Source: Alopecurus myosuroides (taxonomy: Eukaryota > Streptophyta > Magnoliopsida > Poales > Poaceae). From it: a stretch of DNA of 64,000 nucleotides. The stretch covers positions 237,067,551 to 237,131,550 of the forward strand of contig CM054058.1 in assembly GCA_028641055.1 (NCBI GenBank), written 5' to 3'. A program made the translations under genes and the position numbers. The notes beneath the pieces were generated by a model. It was not told where the DNA came from and did no database searches. It saw nothing but the letters and a program-made list of their open reading frames with translations. Below, piece by piece: positions 1 to 12,301 of the stretch. Numbering within the stretch: position 1 is the first letter of the stretch; each line of letters begins with the position of its first letter.

Positions 1-947
1 TTGCTTTGTTTTTCTCCGTTTTCTTTAAGTAAAGGGGTTGTATACTTCCTTAGCAACTCCTTTGTATCTTTCTTTTCATATTTTAGTTGTGCCAAGTAAA
101 GTTTCTGACGAGAGTTGGAGTTGGTTTTTGGATTTCTGCGCAGGAAACAGATTTCTGCTGTCCACCGTAAAAAATCGTGTAATTCACAGAAAAATCTGAA
201 TGATCTGAAATTTCTTGTGCTTATTCCTCGGATAATTCTGCAGCTTTTTTGTTCTTTAAGTTTTTCTATCTGAGCAACGTAAGTGCCCCGAATTTTTTTG
301 TCCTGATAGAATGTTTTGGTTTTGATAGATTCTGCCATTTTTCTTGCATTTGCTCTTTTTACGATGTCAAGTGGATTTCTTTGCTTCACGAAACATCAGT
401 GGCTGCAGCTAATGTTTAAAAGTATCAATAGCACCTGTTCCCATACATAACCCATGGATTTTTTATTGTTGCACTAACCCTCTAATGCGACATACTCTTT
501 GAGTGTGGTGTGAAGGAAGTTTTCAAGGGTTAAGAGAGAGGGTGATATATGTGATCAAGAAGAGTGTAAGTTAAAAACTTAGTGATGCCCCCGTGGTTCA
601 TCCAAGCATATTTTAATAAGACTCAAGCATCTAAGCTTGGGGATGCCCAAGGCATCCACTTCTTCATCAACAATCTATCAGGTCACTTCTAGTGAAACTA
701 TATTTTTTATTCGGTCACATCGTATGAAGTTTACTTGGAGCATCTATTTGTTTTTATTTTGTTTTATTTTGTTTTCCTTGCTGAAATAATATAGTTGTAC
801 CCTAGCATTCCTTGTTTGGGAGAGATACACGCTCCCCTTTTTTCCTTTGAATACTTGCCATGCTCGTATTCTTAGTTTTTCTTCTAGCAGCTGCAAAAAT
901 TCTTGTTTAGCTCTTGTATTCATTGCATCTCTTGTTCAGAGCTGTTA

Positions 948-1362
948 GGGCATCTCCAGCCGTGTTAGCCCCCCCCCCCAGCACAAAAGAATTACAAGAA
1001 GTAGCACAAACGGCGCAAAATCAAAACTTGGGGCAAGGTCATTTACCAGTCGTAGCCCATCCAAGTAGCCAAAATGGGGGGCTTTTGCATGCAAAGTGGG
1101 GCAAAAGTAGGAGAGAGAGGCATCTTTGCATGCAAAGTGGGCAAAAAGTAGAAGAAAGATTCCTTTTTAAATGCAAAGCGGCACATTTTGCCCCCCAGGC
1201 CAAACCCAGCCCCTTGGGTTTGGCTTGGGTGCGCCGGCGCAAAAAACGGCGCTATTTCAGCTCCTGGGGGCTGACTGGTAGAATTCGGCGCTAAAACGGC
1301 GCTTTTTGACACAAAAAGTGGTCCTGGGGGGGTGTTGGGGGGGGGGGCGGCTGGAGATGCCC
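948..1362. mobile_element. PIF/Harbinger (Tourist-type) MITE
   Basis: This 415-bp element has terminal inverted repeats GGGCATCTCCAGCCG and CGGCTGGAGATGCCC, flanked by the 3-bp duplication TTA (945-947 and 1363-1365), the target preference of PIF/Harbinger. The interior has C and G runs near both ends and two segments of a gcgccgg/cggcgc-rich motif. Open frames across it are low-complexity and not genes. Its internal stretch around 1200-1239 resembles the right side of the Harbinger relic at 15735-15774. Confidence 0.88.
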
Positions 1363-2948
1363 TTAGTTTTAGTAGTGTTGTGTGAGTACTCTCATGTTTG
1401 CTTTATGTAGCATTAAGATAGTTTTTTTGTTAAAGCATGTTTTGTATGGTGCTTGTTGGGAAAAGAAAATGCTCCTTGTAGTAGAATTTATAACGGTGCA
1501 AGTAGAAACTTGTATAGACTGTGGATAGACTTTTTCATATCATGCTAGATTTTATTTTAATTCTAAAGCCTAGTGGTTATTTAGTACCATGATTAGCCTC
1601 AAATAGCTGAGAGTGTTTAATGTTCCATTGAAAGAATCATGGAGTTGTTCTTATCATATTGAAGCATAAATTTTTGGTGTTCTCCTTTGAATGTTTTATT
1701 TGGTTGACTTGACGCATGCTCACACCATGTTTATGACTATGAACCAGTCACTTAAAGTCTCTATGATCGTTTAGTTTTTGAACTTTTGGTACCACTTATG
1801 CTTTGATTAATGATGTTTATGTCGCTAAGGATGATTATGGCTCTTATGCTCTCTTGATTTGTCACTCCCAGTCTTTTGCTAGCCTCCACCTGTACTAACT
1901 ATGAGCTCTACTCGTGTATGCCAAATATGTCCACCATACCTACCTACATGTGGTATTTAACCGCCACTCAAAAGTAAATTGCTTATATGTTACCTTTAAA
2001 ACTTTCAAAATTACTCCTTTTTAGTGCTCCTGTTTTAGCTCATGAGGACGTAAATAGAGAATGTTTTTCTCACTTGTTGATTCGAATTTCACACCTTGGA
2101 ATAGTGGCTTCATCTGCTTATTCAATTGATAGAAGAGCTGGCAGCGGGGTGCCTAGCCCCAATTTCATAACAACAAATTCTCTTCACTATTTTGACTCTG
2201 ATTTATCAGTCAAAGTATAATTGTGTAAACAAAAGAGAAAGATGGATCCTTCTACCCAGATGCGTCCTTCTATGGGAACCGCTCTTGTGAAGTCTAGTTG
2301 GCTTGTGACGTAATGTATTATCTGTTTACCATTCGTTGACATAATCATACACCTCTCTTAAAAATGTTTTATATACCTTTGTTTAATAAAATAAAAAGCT
2401 CTAGCACATGAGTTGATCCCTGCTTCCCTCTACGAAGGGCCTTTATTTTACTTTTATGTTGAGTCTCCATCTTCTAACCTTATGCACAGTTGAGAGAGCA
2501 TAGTTGCCATTCTGAATTTTATGTGCATTTGTCCCAGAAAGATTATTAATTGATTCATGATGTGTTATTGCTTGTTCTCTAATTATTTGTTCTAGTCTTC
2601 CTCAAGAACTTTGAAGGTGTCCTGGCATTTATGTTTTGCCCCACTCTTAAGGACTAGCAAAATATCACTTTGCCATGTTTTCTCTATGCTTGAAACAAAC
2701 GTATATCTTTTGTTGCATTGTTATTCATGATCTTTTTTTTTTCGTTACTTCTCATGATGCAAGGTGATTGCTATGCTTTATTGTTAAATTCTATTTATCA
2801 TGCTTGTGTTGAAGTTCTATGATCTCAGCTTACTTATGCTTTTACATTATTGATGATCAAGTTTATCTTGGTAGCATGTCACCTCAGAAATTACGTGTTT
2901 TTATAGTTTTCTTACTCGAGGACGAGTAGGAACTAAGCTTGGGGTTGT

Positions 2949-4552
2949 TGATACGTCATAAACGTATCCTTAATTGCTGATGTTCCATATTGTTATCACG
3001 TTGTTTCCTACATGTTTGCTATACACGTTATGTCATTTTTATCGATTTTCTGGACTAACCTATTGACAAGATGCCACAGAGCCAGTTCCATGTATTCTTC
3101 TGTTTTTAGTTTGAGAAAAGTTGTTCTGGAAATATTCTCGAAATTGGAAAATTCAAAGTGCGGAGGTCCTAGAATTCCCGAAGGTTCCACGGAGTCCCGA
3201 AGAGGCCCTGAGGGGGGCACAAGGGGTCACACCATAGGGCGGCGCCCCTTGGCCGCGCCATGGGTGGTGTGGGGCCCCTAGGCCTCCACCGTCTTTGCCC
3301 TTTTGCCTATTTATACCCCCTGATACGTTAACCCTACAAATATACCACTTCGTCCCGAGAAACACCCGAGGCCTCCGTCATCGTCATCCCGAGATCGGGA
3401 GGGTTCTGGAGCTCTCCCCGGCACCCTGCCGGGAGGGGAATTCATCACCGGAGGGGTCTACACCACCATATCCTCCTCCGAAGTGATGCGTGAGTAGTTC
3501 ATCCCTGGACTACGGGTCCATAGCACTAGCTAGATTGTTGTTCTCTCCACTTTGTACCTCATGTTTAGATCTCGTGAGCTGCCTCACATGATCGAGATCA
3601 TCTTTATGTAAAGCTACATGTTGTGTTTGCTGGGATCTGATGAATGTTGAATGCTATGTCTTCTGATTATCAATCTATCATGTTATCTTCATGCTTATGT
3701 TATTTATGATCTTGCATGCTCTCCGTTATTAGTCGATGCTCTGGCCAAGTAGATGCTAGTAACTCCAAGAGGGAGTATTTATGCTCTATAGTGGGTGCAT
3801 GCCTCCTTTGCATCTGTGCTCGAGTGACAGAAACATGACAGATGGAGGATGTGTTTTTTCCATTAGGGAGAGAACAACGGTGTTAACCTAGTTTACATTG
3901 TTTGCATTACACACTTTGCTTACTGCGATAATCTGTTGCTTGCAACTTAATACCCAACATTTTTCCGGATGATATTCGGAGGGTGGATTATTAGTCATAG
4001 ATGCAGTTGGATGACGGTCTATGTATTTTGTTGTAATGCCCGCGTGAATCACATAGTAATCTTTATGTCTTACATATGCACTACGGTGTAGCCTTCATTT
4101 CTGTCAATTTCTCAGCTGTAATTTATTCACCACACATGTTATTTATCTTCCACGGAGAGATACCACTAGTCAACTGTGGACCCCGGTCCTTTTTCTTATA
4201 CTGATAATACACACTCTGCTTTCACACTGGTTTCATACTGCTGCTACTGCTTTCATACTGTTTTCCTACTGTTTTCAACACCATACGTTTAACCTCTTTG
4301 TGTTCAGCAAAACCGGTGAGATTGACAACCTCACTGCTTCGTTGGGGAAAGTGATTTGATTGTGTTGTGTAGGTTCCATGTTGCTTATGAACCGGTAGTG
4401 CGCCCTGCCATCTCGGCTGCATCAACCTTCTGAAGTTACTCCTTCCACCTACTGGTCGATTCAACCTTGGTTTTTTCTGAGGGAAACTTGCTGCTGCACT
4501 CTTCATACCTTCCTCTTGGGGTCTCCCAACGAACGTGTGTTCACACGCATCA
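2949..4552 (+). repeat. 3' LTR of the left-edge Gypsy element
   Basis: This LTR of about 1.6 kb is bounded by short inverted ends TGAT/ATCA. It has a GC-rich segment around 3160-3290, then a TATA-like TATTTATA at 3308-3315, followed by a U5-like tail. The 5-bp flank after it is ACACT, but no partner copy is available to confirm it. Small open frames here (for example 3012-3281 and 4222-4563) are shadows in LTR sequence. Confidence 0.72.
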
Positions 4553-5086
4553 ACACTCGTCACCCTTTCCCATTTGACCCCTGCTTAGACTTTGAAGACG
4601 TGCCGGAAGATCACAACGGGACTTACCACGACGAAGATACATACTACGAGGAGCCAAATCTGCTAGGTACTATCGCGGGAGTCGACTAGCTGATAGCCTA
4701 TGAAGCATACGATGCTGAGGAGAAGACTTAGACTTTAGACAACACTATAGGAACCGAGCCGAGCAACACTAGACTAGTACCACATAGGTTGTTGAGCTCC
4801 CATGGTTCTTAGTGTGCTTTTATTTTTGTGCACTAGGTTGACACACGCCAACACCGTACTACTCGAATTCCCTCAATTAGAGGAGGAATACGTTGAACTC
4901 TTTATTCACTTTTGACTCATAATATTAAGCAGTGTGTAATATTTGGACCCGCAATGCTTGTTGTAATGTTCTAGGATATGTAATATTTACATATAAGTCC
5001 TTATGTGGGTGTTTGTCCACGATTTATGCATTATACATGCAGTGGTGTGTGGGGTCGCCACCATGACTTTTCGAGTTTCACACCTA
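4553..5086 (+). other. Unclassified retroelement tail
   Basis: This stretch shows a short acidic open segment (about 4584-4687, rich in Asp, Glu and Tyr, ending in TAG). It is followed by sequence that reads like an LTR or 3' UTR (acactaggttgacacacgcc and an AT-rich tail). It is probably the remnant into which the left Gypsy element inserted. I recognise neither a family nor a boundary. Confidence 0.3.
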
Positions 5087-6551
5087 CTCTCTTCATTCTC
5101 AAATAAGTGTACTTTTAGCATTTGTCTTTTTTTAGATAAATAATGTATATTAATATCGAGAGATACAAAATACGCCCAACCTCTATAACAACGCAATAAC
5201 CGGAGCCATTACGGATGCACACAGACGAAAGACAATAAGAAGAAGAAATAAAAAGAAAAGTCCCGCTACAGAGTCACAGTCCTTGCAGCAGCCGCACTAC
5301 CACCACCAAAACAACATATGATGTCCAATTCTTCAAAGGCAACGTTTTGAAGAAGAATAGTGCCACGCACTACCAATTAAGGCCGGACCTTGGGTTTTCA
5401 CCCTGAAGATAATCCTCGCTCTCAAAATAATGTCTTCAACAAGAACACTGTCAGGCACAACCAATTAAGGCCAGACCTTAGATTTTCACCATGAAAGGTA
5501 AGACTTTGAACTTCACCTGTGTTATCGCCCCCGCTTACATACTGCTGCCACGATTCCTGAAACTCCAAGCCAATTCCTCATCAACGTAAAGGCTCCAATC
5601 ACCATTGCTAATCCTCCAATCTCAGCTTCCATGCCATTCTCCGCCTCTGACTTCACTATGAATTTTCCCATGTTGGCAACAGAAGCAGAGCTTCGCGCCG
5701 CTCCTTGCATTGCGACCGAATCCCACCCGATCCAGCAATCGCTAGGCATTAACGCCCATGGGAGATCGCCGGCGGAGTCTTCCGGAACCCAACACTCAGG
5801 CCAGATCAAAGAGGACATGCAAAAGCTAGTTCTTCGTCTTGTCTGAAGAGGAACCCTAGGACCACAACCATTATTCTTCCATCTCGCAAACCCCGACGCC
5901 GTGAGACTACTCCCAGCATGAACGACGGCAAAGGAGGGGTAAACCAGCACACAAATTGGTCGCCGTCGTGACAGCCAGACCACCGCCTTGTCCCTGGCCG
6001 GACCTCAGTCCGCCTCAATCAGAACCGTGGGCCAGAACCCACCAACTTCTCATGGCCACCACCTCCAACTGTCCCGCGCCGGGAGCCACACCACCGCCGC
6101 CCCCGCACGTCGAGACCCGCCGGCGGAGACCAGCAGATGGATCCACCGCCGCCAGCCGCTTCCCGCCCAGCGCCGAGATCCAATCTCCTATGCCCCGCTC
6201 GCGGGGAAACGCATCAAGGAGCCCACTATACCCTCCGTCCGAGACGGGCAGGGTGTCGCCACCGCCGCCGGCCCCGGCGACGGCAGCGCCGAGAGGATGT
6301 TGCCGAGTCTTGCCTTTGTTTTTCCGGTGGCGGCGCCTCCGCAGTTGCTCGAGGGGGAGCGTCCCGGGAGATCTAACTAACTTTATAGAAAATAGCATCG
6401 GCATATAAGATATGAATCCATGCATTATGAAATTATATTTCAAAACGAATCTAGCGATATCAATTTAGTGTCATAAATGTTGTTACATTTTCCTATAAAA
6501 TTGGTTAAATTTTAAAATGTTTAACTTACATATATGGTAAAATGACACTCA
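5087..6551. mobile_element. Degenerate Stowaway/Mariner-like element, interrupted
   Basis: After a TA at 5085-5086 the sequence begins ctctcttcattctcaaataag, resembling the ends of Stowaway-type elements. The stretch from about 6378 to 6551 (tttatagaaaatagca..., a run of short AT-rich inverted motifs) resembles the interior of the same kind of element. A retroposon-like insert at about 5127-6377 would separate the halves. The Mutator-like element at 6561 lies in or beside the right end, which is too diverged to delimit. Confidence 0.35.
5127..6377 (-). mobile_element. Retroposon-like insert, minus strand
   Basis: Read on the minus strand, this sequence starts GC-rich and ends with an AT-rich tail finishing in a short A run (T-tract 5127-5133 on the plus strand), the polarity expected of a non-LTR retroposon. 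It holds a duplicated motif (caattaaggccggacctt-like, near 5376 and 5460). Proline- and arginine-rich frames at 5956-6443 on both strands are composition-driven and show no reverse transcriptase or endonuclease motif. Target duplications were not found, so the class is uncertain. Confidence 0.3.
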
Positions 6552-6560
6552 TTTGTGGTT

Positions 6561-6650
6561 GGGTCATTTATCGAATTGCCCACAGCGGACCACTTGTACT
6601 CACTTTTACCCCTAGCGTCGAATCGACCTCAGTTTTGCCCCTAGTCTGTG
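6561..6650 (+). repeat. Left terminal inverted repeat of the MULE
   Basis: This 90-bp end is inverted relative to 12897-12986, with roughly three quarters of positions matching by eye. The most conserved part is the inner CTCAGTTTTGCCCCTAGT block. Confidence 0.8.
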
Positions 6651-7011
6651 CGCAACTACTATGGAGAGGCTGGAACGGTAAGTTTGGAGTCGAATCCGTT
6701 CCGCGAAGTGGGTCCGAGGAGTCAGACTCCGTTTCGCGAAGTGGGTCCGGGTGGGACTGCCAAGTTCTTTGAAACCGTCCGGAGCTTACAGGTGGGACCG
6801 CGCGGTTTGAATAGTCCGCACCCAAGCTTCCCGCTGGGTTCAGCGACGCGTGGGAAAACCGCGGGCCCCGCGTCGGTCAAAGACTGCCGGAGTAACGTCA
6901 CGCGCTACAAAAGGCCCCTCGCCGCTCGCCGCTCTCCCCATTCTAGCCGTTAATCTCGCCCTCACCGCACTCGCTCTCATCGCTGCATTTCCACCTAGAC
7001 ACCCCGAGACG

Positions 7012-7699
7012 ATGCCTCGCCGGCTCCGTGCAAACCGCAACTCGCCGTTGTACTGCCGCCCCGCGGCCGCGATGCGGGGCCACAGTGACGCCGATAGCGA
7101 TAACGAGTTCTTCTACGAGGAGAACGAGCAGCAGCCGCGGGAGGAGGCGGCGCCCGAGCAGGAGCCGCCGCAGGAGGAGGCTGCGCCCGAGCAGGAGCCG
7201 CCGCAGGAGGCGCGGCGCTGGAGGAGGCTCAGGAGGAGGCAGCCTATCTGGCCCGAGCAGCACGCCGCCGTCTACTCGTTCGAAACATGGCGGAACGAGG
7301 AGGCGTTCCACACGGTCCGCTCCTGGCTCAAGGAGGCGGCGGCAGCGGCCGAGTCTGCCGCTGTTCGTGCATCCCTGGAGACCCACCAGAGGGAGCAGGC
7401 GGAGCGCCAGGTCTACCGGCAGCTCGCCGCAACCGCGGCGTCGGATGAGCAGCAGGCGGTCGTCGCGCTGTACGAGAGCGACCGGCGCAAGGCTGCCCTG
7501 CAGAGCGAGAGGCGGGACCGCCGCCATCCCTCCGAGCAGGCGCAGCTGCACCGGCTGCGGATCCGAGGCAGAGCGGAGCGGCATGCGATCGCTACGCTGG
7601 CGAACCCATCGCCCTTAGCCAAAGAACGACCACGAGGCGGGGCCCTCCAACATGCTGGCCTACGATGACAGCGATGAGAACGACGAGGAAGAGGAGTAG
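7012..7699 (+). pseudogene. Small highly charged protein gene inside the MULE (frameshifted)
   Basis: The ATG at 7012 is preceded by a TATA-like tacaaaag at about 6906 and a CT-rich leader. The frame is open for 218 codons to a stop at 7666-7668. It encodes a basic N-terminus, a duplicated acidic Glu/Pro block (residues about 37-65) and a long helical region rich in Ala, Arg, Glu and Gln (about 80-190). A single extra A near 7622-7626 appears to shift the frame. The other frame continues as an acidic tail of Asp, Asn and Glu that stops at 7697-7699, a more natural end. I do not recognise the family. It may be a captured plant gene or a gene typical of this MULE family; no catalytic motif is visible. 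Confidence 0.5.
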
Positions 7700-9428
7700 A
7701 GGACGACGTCTAGGAGGAGGGCGGCGACTAGGCCGGGTGATCGCGGCGAGCCTCGGCCAACCGTAGTTTCTTTTTAAGTTTTTTCAATATTTTTAGTTAA
7801 ATTATGCCGTCTAGCTTTCTGTAAAACTATCGTCGAATCTATGAATTTGAGCCTATTTCAACGAGTTCGCGTTTTTTAATTAATTTTGAGTATTTCTGAA
7901 CAAAATCTCGAGCCAGAATGTAGATTAAAAGCGAAAAGAATGTTTGAATAATGTTGTATGATGTTGAACTAAGTCATTCCAAAATTTTGGGCAAATGTGC
8001 TTCAAATGAGGTCTGAAGCTAGAGTACACACCCCCGTTTTAAATTTCATGAAAGATTCGACCTTGCCAAAATTATCCAAATAAATTTGAGGAGCAACTAT
8101 ATCACATATAACAACATTGTGTGTTGGATTCATGTCATTTTGATTTTTTTTTTATAATTTATGCTCATTTGAAACCATCGCTCTATTCTCATGAGGAATG
8201 TGCTTCAAATGAGGTCTGAAGCTAGGGTAAATACCCCCGTTTGGAATTTCATGAAAAAATCGACCTTGTAAAAATTATCCGATCCAATTCAATTTGAGGA
8301 GCAACTATATCGCATATAACAGCATTGTGCGTTGGATTCATGTCATTTTGATATTTTTATGCTCATTGTGCGTTGAATTATTTATGCTCATTTGAAACCA
8401 TCGCTCAATTCTCGTGAGAAATGTGCTTCAAATGAGGTCCGAAGCTAGGGTAAACACCCCCGTTTATAATTTCATGAAAAATTCGACCTTGCCAAAATTA
8501 TCCATAGAAATTTGAGGAGCAACTATATCACATATAACAACGTTGTGCGTTGGATTCATGTCATTTTGATTTGTTTTGAATTATTTAAATAACATGGTTT
8601 AATAGAAAAATCATATGTAAAACTGATAAAAATCATCGCTGTAGTAAATCTGAAGTTTCATTATATTTTTTTATTTAAATAACATGGTTTAATACTTAAC
8701 AGCAAAGAAATCATATGTAGAATCATCGATCCCTGTGGCAAACGTACCAACCAATCAGAGCGCAGAACGAGCGTCTCGCGGATCGCTGTGGCTGCGAGCG
8801 CATCCGTCCGATGCACGATTCCTTCTAGAAGGCGTCGATCCAACAGCCGAGGTCGAATCTCTGTGTTTCCTTCTAGAAGCTTTTCGGGTGGTCAAACAGA
8901 GGGTTGACCAAGCTTGAAATGAGCATACATAATTCAAAAAAAATCGAAAAAATATATTGCCGACGCACATAGTAGTGTTATGTCATATAGTAATGAGAAA
9001 AAAATATAAACCTATCTTATAAAGAATGGAACGAAAAAGACTTGTGTAACATGTGATATCTTGAACAGTCTAGTAGAGAGTTCAAGATAATGAGATGAGT
9101 TTCAAACCTTTGGAACTCAAATAAGGTCAAAATCTCACCAAAGCTTCATTTTGGTGTGACTAAGAAAGATCCAAAGTTATTTTTTCATTTTGAAGTTTTA
9201 AACTTGTTTTATTTACGATTTACGATTAAAACCATTATTATTCAAAAGAAAATAAATAATACGAATATTCATCCAATAAATTTTCAGGCTTCGGAATTGC
9301 ATTATATAGGTCTAATACAAATCTAGGAAAAATATAAATAGGATTTATAAACATTAGAACGAAAGCCATCACTAAAATGAGATTCCTCGAATACAGGAGT
9401 AGAGATTTCAAAGAATATGAGGTGGAAA
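7700..9428. other. MULE interior with degenerate direct repeats, no gene seen
   Basis: Three diverged direct copies of a 200-225 bp unit begin at about 7995, 8198 and 8421, each opening atgtgcttcaaatgaggtc and including gaggagcaactatatc. The rest is AT-rich. The open frame at 8735-8917 has no recognisable content. Confidence 0.6.
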
Positions 9429-10897
9429 CATCCTGAATCTTCCGAAGAGGTGGGTTCTACCTTTTTGTTTTGTGTTCCTATGGGCTATCCTAGCACAAGC
9501 AAGCAAATAGTTCCACATTGCTACCCCCTTTCGACGCAGTTACCGCGTGTTTCCGTATAAGTCCGGTATTTCTCCAGCGGGGCTAGGGTTTCATCGGGAG
9601 GGGGCTACGGAGCGTCTGGATCCCAACACAAGCTAGGGGGTTCCATACCATGATAGTATAGGTGTGTTGTGTGCTTTGGATGTCAAAGATTGCTCTCCGG
9701 GGTGTGACCCGCTTCACCGGCATCCATTTCTCTCTCGTGAGAGCTTACAGGGTGAAACTCCTGTATCGGACCAAACATCATGAATCTTCCGAAGAGGTGG
9801 GTTCTACCTCTTTGTTTTGTGTTCCTATGGGCTATCCTAGCACAAGCAAGAAAATAGTTCCACATTGCTACCCCCTTTCGACGCAGTTACCGCGTGTTTC
9901 CGTATAAGTCCGGTATTTCTCCAGCGGGGCTAGGGTTTCACCGGGAGGGGGGCTACGTAGCGTCTGGATCCCAACACAAGCTAGGGGGTTCCATACCATG
10001 ATAGTATAGGTGTGTTGTGTGCTTTGGATGTCAAAGATTGCTCTCCGGGGTGTGACCCGCTTCACCGGCATCCACTTCTCTCTCGTGAGAGCTTATAGGG
10101 TGAAACTCCTGTATCGGACCAACATCCTGAATCTTCCGAAGAGGTGTGTTCTACCTCTTTGTTTTGTGTTCCTATGGGCTATCCTAGCACAACCAAGCAA
10201 ATAGTCCACATTGCTACCCCCTTTCGACGCAGTTACCGCGTGTTTCCGTATAAGTCAGGTATTTCTCCAGCGGGGCTAGGGTTTCACCGGGAGGGGGGCT
10301 ACGGAGTCTCTGAATCACAACAAAATCTAGGGGGTGCCATACCATGTTAGTATAGGTGTGTTGTGTGCTTTGGATGTCAAAGATTTCTCTCCGGGGTGTG
10401 ACCCGCTTCACCGGCATCCATTTCTCTCTCGTGAGCGCTTATAGGGTGAAACTCCTGTATCGGACCAAACATCCTAAATCTTCCGAAGAGGTGGGTTCTA
10501 CCTTTTTGTTTTGTGTGCCTATGGGCTATCCTAGCACAACCAAGCAAATAGTTCCACATTGCTACCCCCTTTCGACGCAGTTACCGCGTGTTTCCGTATA
10601 AGTCAGGTATTTCTCCAGCGGGGCTAGGGTTTCACCGGGAGGGGGGCTACGGAGTGTCTGGATCCCAACATAAGCTAGGGGGTGCCATACCATGTTAGTA
10701 TAGGTGTGTTTGTGTGCTTTGGATGTCAAAGATTTCTCTCCGGGGTGTGACCCGCTTCACCGGCATCCACTTCTCTCTCGTGAGCGCTTAGGGTGAAACT
10801 CCTGTATCGGACCAAACATCGTGAATCTTCGGAAGAGGTGGGTTCTACCTTTTTGTTCTGTGTTCCTATGGGCTATCCTAGCACAACCAAGCAAATA
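9429..10897 (+). repeat. 347-bp tandem array, about 4.2 copies
   Basis: Units begin at 9429, 9776, 10123, 10470 and 10817, an exact 347-bp spacing marked by catcctgaatcttccgaag and its variants. The fifth copy breaks off at about 10897. Copies are highly similar. Each carries a short frame starting at an ATG-like codon in tgtgttgtgtgctttggatg (for example 9662-9907 and 10356-10601), about 80 residues, which recurs because the DNA is repeated. The array lies inside the MULE; no protein family is recognised. Confidence 0.9.
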
Positions 10898-11802
10898 TCT
10901 CTAAAAATGTCTAGAAATGACATGGCCGAGTAGTGCAGACAGCACCCGTCTACACTATTGTACATGCCTAGCTTAAAAACAGAGGGAACCTGATCCTCTT
11001 ACTTTGCCCACCTTACGTTCTCTGACTTTCTCCCATGACACGTGGGTCCGGTGTGTGATGGGCTCCATTTGTCAGGGACCTAAAGTCAGAGGATCGCGTT
11101 CCCGCACAGAGAATCGCTCGTCTCAGCGTCTGCAGGCCGTTGCCGCCGTAGTTTGCATGCATGGACTCGATCTGCACCGTTCCTTACGATCAAACGATTG
11201 AAAATGAAGCGGTGCATGGACTGGGTGTTTTGTCTCAATGTAACGGCATGTAACAACGGACACTGTCTAGTGGGGCCCCGTTCACCAGCCCGGTGCATGC
11301 ACGCCTCGTTTTTTCAGAGTAAACAACGTGGCAGAAGAAGAAAATAGTTAACGTCGCGTCGCATTTGCAGCAGCCCTCCACGCCTGGTTTCAGAAACACG
11401 AGTCGCGTCATATTTGCAGCGACGCAGCCCTCCACGCCTAGTTTTCAGAAGATACGCATCAATGCATATGCAGCGAGGCAGGATTTGGCGTGAGACTTTG
11501 GACTTTCTTCTCTTCACCTCTTCAATACACGCATGCAACGTCGAATCACTTGACCGCCTAATGCACACGCGCTCGTACTCCGTATCACTAGCTGTCCTAG
11601 GCCTACGCCTATGCCTGTTCTACACCGCTTTGACCATGCATCGACTCTTCTACACTGCACCCAATGTTTTCACACTGTTTGCTTCATCTACCCCAATTAA
11701 TTCACGTCTAATCGTGCCTTTAAATAGACCGTTTCACTCGTCCTCCATCTTCTCATCCCTCTCCATCCCTTTGCCCTTCTCTCCCTAGCTTCAAGCCCTA
11801 AC
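10898..11802. other. MULE interior upstream of the second gene
   Basis: No gene is seen. There is a short direct duplication around 11350-11460 (a cagccctccacgcctggtttcag motif twice, spaced about 55 bp). A TATA-like TTTAAATAG at about 11719-11727 sits 80 bp upstream of the next ATG, followed by a CT-rich leader, and is a plausible promoter. Confidence 0.45.
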
Positions 11803-12201
11803 ATGTCTTCCTACTCTCTACCATCTAGCCCCGAGTCGGTCTCCGACGAGGACAACCACCCAAAAGATCGGCCTTGGTACGAGGCCGATTATACGTCGGA
11901 GGAAGTCGAATCTCCCAAACGGGAGAGATCGCCATCGCCGCCCTTCGTCCACAACCCCAAGCCCTCCCTCACCGCCCACACCGACCTCTCCCCCAAGACG
12001 ATCCGCCGCCTCAAGGAACTGGAGCGGCTGGAGAAGTAGGAGTTGAAGGCCGAGGAGAAGAAGCAGGCGAAGGAGGACGTGAAGGCAATGCGGGCCAGCA
12101 TCAAGCGGGTCCATGAGCGAGAGGAGGAGAGGATGCGGGCGGAGAACCGCCGCGTCCGCGTCAACAAGGAGATGGAGTACAGGGCGGCGGAATGGAAGTA
12201 G
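11803..12201 (+). pseudogene. Second small charged protein gene of the MULE, with one in-frame stop
   Basis: The ATG at 11803 lies about 80 bp after a TATA-like box. The frame would encode 132 residues ending at TAG 12199-12201, but codon 79 (12037-12039) is TAG. The N-terminal half is Ser/Pro/Glu-rich with an SPESVSDED-type acidic cluster. The part after the stop is a strongly charged Lys/Glu/Arg helix that looks like a coiled coil. The continued open frame and consistent composition beyond the stop argue for a recent nonsense change in a once-coding gene. The family is not recognised. Its placement just inside the right end mirrors the other gene just inside the left end. Confidence 0.5.
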
Positions 12202-12248
12202 GGCGCCGGAGGGCGGCAAGGCCTCCCGGGCGCCGGAGGGCGGCAAGG

Positions 12249-12301
12249 GCTCCCGCATGCAGCGCGGGAGCAGTTAGGGCTCCCGCATGCAGAGCGGGAG
12301 C
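12249..12301. repeat. Two tandem hairpin-forming repeats after the second MULE gene
   Basis: Two copies, 30 bp apart, each contain GCTCCCGC and GCGGGAGC separated by a 7-bp loop (12249-12271 and 12279-12301), giving perfect 8-bp stems. A duplicated 29-bp gcgccggagggcggcaagg motif lies just upstream. They could act in transcript ending or simply be local duplication. Confidence 0.6.

Larger units (their letters stand above)
1..4552 (+). mobile_element. 3' portion of a Ty3/Gypsy-like LTR retrotransposon, cut by the window edge
   Basis: The left edge lies inside the long non-coding stretch between pol and the 3' LTR of a plus-strand element. It ends in a polypurine-like stretch just before 2949 (...aagcttggggttgt), followed by an LTR opening TGATACG and closing CGCATCA. 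No coding domain is readable in 1-2948; short open frames there, such as 1987-2220, have no recognisable content. The layout recalls abundant Triticeae/Pooideae Gypsy families, but the family name is not assigned. The 5' LTR and any TSD lie outside the window. A Harbinger MITE interrupts it at 948-1362. Confidence 0.7.

Noticed and set aside
5956..6443. Overlapping Pro/Arg/Ala-rich ORFs on both strands
   Set aside because: Composition-driven frames in GC-rich repeat sequence with no conserved motif and several equally open phases.
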